DNA of 64,000 nt from assembly GCA_946122785.1 (NCBI GenBank), contig CAMGYJ010000006.1, positions 434,001 through 498,000 of the forward strand, written 5' to 3'. The translations under genes and the position numbers were made by a program. A model generated the notes under the pieces. The model had not been told where the DNA came from and did no database searches. It worked only from the letters and a program-made list of their open reading frames with translations. The number at the start of each line of letters is the position of its first letter. The stretch's first letter is position 1. Source of the DNA: Linum tenue. Taxonomy: Eukaryota; Streptophyta; Magnoliopsida; Malpighiales; Linaceae. This document shows, piece by piece, positions 59,904-64,000 of this stretch.

Positions 59904-59910
59904 TATAAAG
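59904..59910 (+). promoter_or_regulatory. TATA box of FAD6
   Basis: TATAAAG lies 165 bp upstream of the FAD6 ATG, predicting transcription start near 59936 and a leader of about 130 nt. The proximal promoter between the hAT element and this box is only about 140 bp long. Confidence 0.5.
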
Positions 59911-60068
59911 TCCACTCCTTTAAACCTCTTAAAACCCTCTGCCGGTCTGCCCTTTCTCACCGTTCCTATAGCGGGCGGCGAGAGGAGACTAGAGCCATCC
60001 ACCTTCCAAAAAGGTTGCTACTTTGCCCACGAAGGTGTAGTACGACCAAATTGCTCGCACCATCCAAT

Positions 60069-62784
60069 ATGGCTTGCAGGGTTGCCGCTCCAGATTCTGT
60101 CTTCCTCTTTGTGGTATTGCCCCCTTCATCTCGCATTTCTTCCTCTTCCAGCAAATTGTGGTGGTTGCCTTCATTTCCGAGGTTGAATTTTGGTTTTGAT
60201 CTTCTGGGTTTGTCAGGGAGCCAATCAGAGACCAATCAAGACCCAAAAATTTGCAGCTCAATGCTCCACAGGTTTGTTACGCTGTCTCTTCCTTATTTGC
60301 CTTACAATTGTTTCTTCAATCAGCTGGACTTGCATTCAGTTAATTGGTGTTGAAGTTTCGTTCTTTTGGCTGAATGCTGTTATGGGCTTTTCATCTATTT
60401 CAAATGGGATAGCTTATATGGGCAGCTGGAGCCGGATTTGCAACTGCAAATCAGTATTTTGGTTGAATGCTTGCTTATTCTATCTTAGTCTGAGTTTGAC
60501 TGAATCAATCTTGTGAAAATGGAGAATCTATGACAATGTGGTATCTATGGACTGTTAAATTTTCCAATTGTAGTAAATAGTTGCAGTAGGACGTATCATC
60601 ACAACTATTAACTAATGGACCCTTCACCCTTGTTTTTCCTTGCATTTCTTTAAGTTTTGGTGGTGACTGCCTAAAATGCTCTTCACAATCATTTCATGTC
60701 ATGTGTTACTCCTCAATTATGTAACCAGCTTTCATTGCTTGGAACAGTTGAAGCTATTCAGAACATATATCTCTGCTTTATTGGCACTGAAAGGAATCAC
60801 ATTCGTGTTGGTAGTATAACTAGCTTATAGTAACTCAATTTTGATAGACAGGCTTCAATGGCTGTGCATGGGACCCTCTAATCCGCCAGGGAGCAAAACA
60901 AAATAGGCTTCTAGTTCACTCGAGAAGGTCTAGAACTGTACAAGCTGTGGCTTTTCCTGTTGTATCATCGTCAGCTGATGGTGCGGAGTACAGGAAACAG
61001 TTGGCCGAAAGCTATGGCTTCAGGCAAATCGGAGAAGACCTTCCAGACGATGTTACACTAAAGCAGATCATCGATACACTACCAAAAGAGGTAAGGTTTA
61101 TGTTAATTGTAAGGCACATTATATATTGTTTCCCACCGAGTCTGGCCCTTCAACCTGGGATGAAGTACTTGATATGAGTTTCATTGCATATTGGCATGCT
61201 CATATCCATGGACTGTTTTCTTATTATTCTTTGCCTTCATTTGTACCAAGGTGTTTGAGATTGATGATGCTAAAGCATGGAAATCAGTTTTAACATCAGC
61301 AGCTTCATATGCTTTGGGGCTCTTAATGATTTCAAAGGCTCCTTGGTTCCTACTTCCCTTCGCTTGGGCATGGACCGGGACTGCAGTAACTGGGGTTAGT
61401 TTGCTCTTTTCCGTCCTTCCTCTGATTTATAAATCCATGAACTCACTTTCTTTGTATTTCTTAAGTTCTTTGTCATAGGTCATGATTGTGCTCACAAGTC
61501 ATTTTCAAAGAACAAATTAGTGGAAGATATTGTAGGAACTCTAGCCTTTCTACCATTGATATATCCTTATGAACCATGGAGATTCAAGCATGAAAGGCAT
61601 CATGCAAAGACAAACATGTAAGCTCAATCCGTATCTTCTACATCAGCTCTTGGTTACAGTGCTCCACTGATTTTGAACTTGAAATCATTCCTTTGTTGTT
61701 TTCATATCTTCAGGTTAGTTGAAGATACAGCTTGGCAGCCTGTTGACAAAAAAGAGTTCGATTCATCCCCTTTCCTTCGGAAGGCGATCGTATATGGATA
61801 CGGTCCGTTCAGGCCTTGGCTGTCTATAGCTCATTGGTAATGCTCCTCTATAACGATATCGAGTAGCTGTCCCCTCTCGCTCACATTGCATGTATGATAC
61901 TATACCAAGCAAATAACTCAAACCATCTCAATCGGCAGGTGGCGCTGCCATTTCTCTCTGAAGAAATTCAGACCGAACGAAGTGCAAAGGGTGAAGATAA
62001 GTTTAGCATGTGTGTTTGCATTCATGGGGATTGGTTGGCCCTTGATTATCTACAAAGCTGGGGTTGTGGGATGGATTAAGTACTGGCTAATGCCATGGTT
62101 GGGGTATCACTTCTGGGTAATGCCATTGACACCACCACTCGAATGGACTATTGTTTGTTGGTTTGCGCCTATGTTCTGATAATCTATTTGATTCTCCATA
62201 TGTTTGCAGATGAGCACTTTCACAATGGTGCATCACACTGCCCCCCACATTCCCTTCAAAACTTCAGAAGAGTGGAATGCAGCAAAGGCTCAGCTTAATG
62301 GAACCGTTCATTGCGATTACCCTCACTGGTGAAGTACCTCTCCCTTCCCCTTGTCTGGCTTCCATCGGCGAGTTCTTACACTCATGCTTATCTGAGCAAC
62401 CTTGTAATGCTGCAGGATTGAGATCCTCTGCCATAACATCAACGTCCACATCCCTCATCACATTTCGTCACGAATTCCAAGCTATAATCTCCCTGCAGCT
62501 CATCGATCCATCCAACAAAACTGGGGCAAGGTAACCCTTTTTCTTTCTAAGCAAATATCACTTACTATGTATCGGAAGACAACCTTTTGACCCTCTTCCC
62601 TCTCTTATTTCTTGTTTCACAGTACTTGAACGAAGCTACATGGAACTGGCGGCTGATGAGGACCATAATGACGGTGTGCCATGTCTACGACAAGGAGCAA
62701 AACTACGTCGCCTTCGACCAGCTCGCCCCTGAAGACTCTCAGCCGGTAGCATTCCTCAAAAGAGTGATGCCTGATTATGCTTGA
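60069..62784 (+). CDS. FAD6: Plastid omega-6 fatty acid desaturase (FAD6)
   Basis: Chloroplast membrane desaturase that turns 16:1/18:1 on glycerolipids into 16:2/18:2, with ferredoxin as electron donor. Nine exons: 60069-60207, 60852-61090, 61251-61394, 61466-61617, 61714-61836, 61939-62116, 62210-62328, 62416-62530 and 62623-62784, giving 456 aa (Arabidopsis 448). The first 80 or so residues are a Ser/Arg-rich transit peptide starting [11 protein letters not shown]. Di-iron histidine boxes are HDCAH (180-184), HERHH (216-220) and HIPHH (376-380). Conserved blocks [23 protein letters not shown] and HTAPHIPFK are intact, with hydrophobic membrane segments between the boxes. The first donor is the least certain: CTGG|GTTTGT at 60208 keeps the frame, whereas the stronger-looking CACAG|GTTTGT at 60272 would need a poor acceptor. 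Complete and apparently functional. Confidence 0.95.
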
Positions 62785-63563
62785 TTTGCTTAGTTTTCTT
62801 TCCCCTCTATTATAAAGCCATTCTTCTTGTCCTAGATCTCATGTTAAGGTAAAGGATGCTACATCCCAATTCTTTGAATGCTAGAAAAAGGCAGCTCCCA
62901 CCAGGATATTACCTGTAAACACATGATTCTGATACATTTGGAGCATTATCCAGTTTGATACAGGACTAGACAGTTGGACCGATCAAACCATATATTACTG
63001 ACCAAATCGGTATACGATACTATCAGCATACTGTCACTGCGGTTGATAAATGATGACCAAAGGACAACATAAGCATCATAGATTAATGTTTTGTTCAGCA
63101 GTATACTGAAAATGATTTATCGGTTAGTATCAAAAGCGTTATTAATTTTGACTCATACAAGTTCTTGATCTCACAAATGTCTCCGGCCGGTGCAACTAGT
63201 ACTTGCAAAACAAAATCAATGCGAAATGTCTTCTCTCGTTCCCAGGTTCAAGCATTCTACCGCGAGTCTACTACACCAACGGCGGCTCAAGCAAGTGGAT
63301 CATCTCATGGGTAGCAGTCGCAGGGTGGCCTATGCTTACTTCCAGGCTTCAACCTCTTCCCTCTTGGCTTCATCAGTCTTCTCCACATTGTGTGGTTAAT
63401 TTATAGTCGACAGCAAGCTGAACGCCTCCATGATCAACTCCATCGTCCTGAACTCCTGATCGCTGCAGCCAATCCATGGCGAGCATTGCCTTGACTCGTA
63501 CTCCGACAGGTAGTCAATGTGTGTATTGCATTCCCAGGTATCGTAGAAGGCACCATATGTGGG
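62785..63563. other. Downstream of FAD6
   Basis: Presumed 3' UTR followed by intergenic DNA with only short ORFs. No gene recognised. Confidence 0.5.
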
Positions 63564-63869
63564 GAGTTCTACGATACCCAGGGTGAAATTCGGGGTACCG
63601 CATACCAGGAGTAAAAAAACGCTATCCAGAACTTGAATTGATTGATCTTCCGGACATGATACTATACTCTAACCCTTAAAGATTAAAATCTAGGTCTTAA
63701 TTCTCTAAATCTTATACCCCAAGATCAATTTAGTTAGAAACAATAATCGACGGTTATGATTCGTCCAAATTAGGACCTAGGGTTCACTCGTTAATGGTTA
63801 GGGTATAGTATCATGCCCAAAAATCTTGCTAATTCGAGGTCTAGATAGCGTTTTCGTACTTGAGGTGAA
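63564..63869. repeat. Dispersed repeat, copy 2, downstream of FAD6, with internal inverted arms
   Basis: Direct copy of the repeat at 58737-59013. Here an inverted arm follows: the segment with ACGCTATCCAGAACTTGAATT (around 63610-63680) is matched, reversed, by about 63795-63869 (ATAGTATCATG ... GATAGCGTTTTCG). This suggests a transposon with terminal or subterminal inverted repeats of about 70 bp, with copy 1 having lost its right arm. Confidence 0.65.
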
Positions 63870-64000
63870 TACACAGGCATGGGAGAATGTAAGCCACAAG
63901 CAGTACATCATGGGGTTCATCTTTGAGGTGAATACATTCTGGTTACTAATCTTTTGGTGGGACTGCTGTGATGTTCTTGTTGAACACCGTGCTGGCTGGG

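Noticed and set aside
1..64000. CRISPR arrays, operons, prophage or integrated viral sequence
   Set aside because: None seen; spaced repeats are absent and all coding sequence is plant nuclear type.

Overview
The window is a piece of a eudicot plant nuclear genome. It has split genes with GT-AG introns, AT-rich intergenic DNA rich in nested DNA transposons, plant-only families (RAV AP2/B3, CIPK, class II formin, plastid FAD6) and a canonical plant MIR156 hairpin. Nothing bacterial, organellar or viral is visible. The species cannot be fixed; protein similarity suggests a core eudicot, possibly a rosid.

Layout. 1-5.6 kb: AT-rich DNA without a recognisable gene. 5.8-8.0 kb (+): bHLH factor of the LRL (bHLH66/69/82) group, four exons. 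10.5-17 kb: a transposon-rich stretch with four hAT-type elements and one Mutator-like element (MULE) around a small three-exon gene for COA6, a cytochrome c oxidase assembly factor (13.2-13.7 kb, -). 21.0 kb (+): MIR156. 25.5-26.6 kb (+): RAV-type AP2/B3 factor. 29.1-30.5 kb (-): intronless protein kinase CIPK6. 31-43 kb: long AT-rich region, probably gene-free, with degraded repeats. 43.6 kb: hAT element. 45.2-46.8 kb: 1.56-kb MULE with gene-like GC-rich cargo. 47.3-49.7 kb (-): CPL4, a Pol II CTD phosphatase, seven exons. 51.5-58.0 kb (-): class II formin with PTEN-like, FH1 and FH2 regions, 17 exons. 59.1-59.8 kb: hAT element just upstream of FAD6 (60.1-62.8 kb, +), the plastid omega-6 desaturase, nine exons.

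All multi-exon models were built by hand. In each case exon phases close without a frameshift: LRL 382 aa, COA6 108 aa, CPL4 480 aa, formin 1215 aa, FAD6 456 aa. The least certain junction is the first FAD6 donor.

Gene content and context. The genes are not a pathway, but the set is informative. From memory, Arabidopsis has FAD6, CIPK6, MIR156B and LRL2 together near At4g30950-At4g30980; CPL4, a COA6-like gene, LRL3 and FH13 near At5g58003-At5g58160; and MIR156A and FH18 near At2g25050-At2g25095. This window holds one copy of nearly all of these, so it looks like an unfractionated version of a segment that Arabidopsis duplicated and then split. Eight DNA transposons could be delimited to the base by terminal inverted repeats plus target-site duplications: six hAT-like (8 bp) and two MULE (9 bp).
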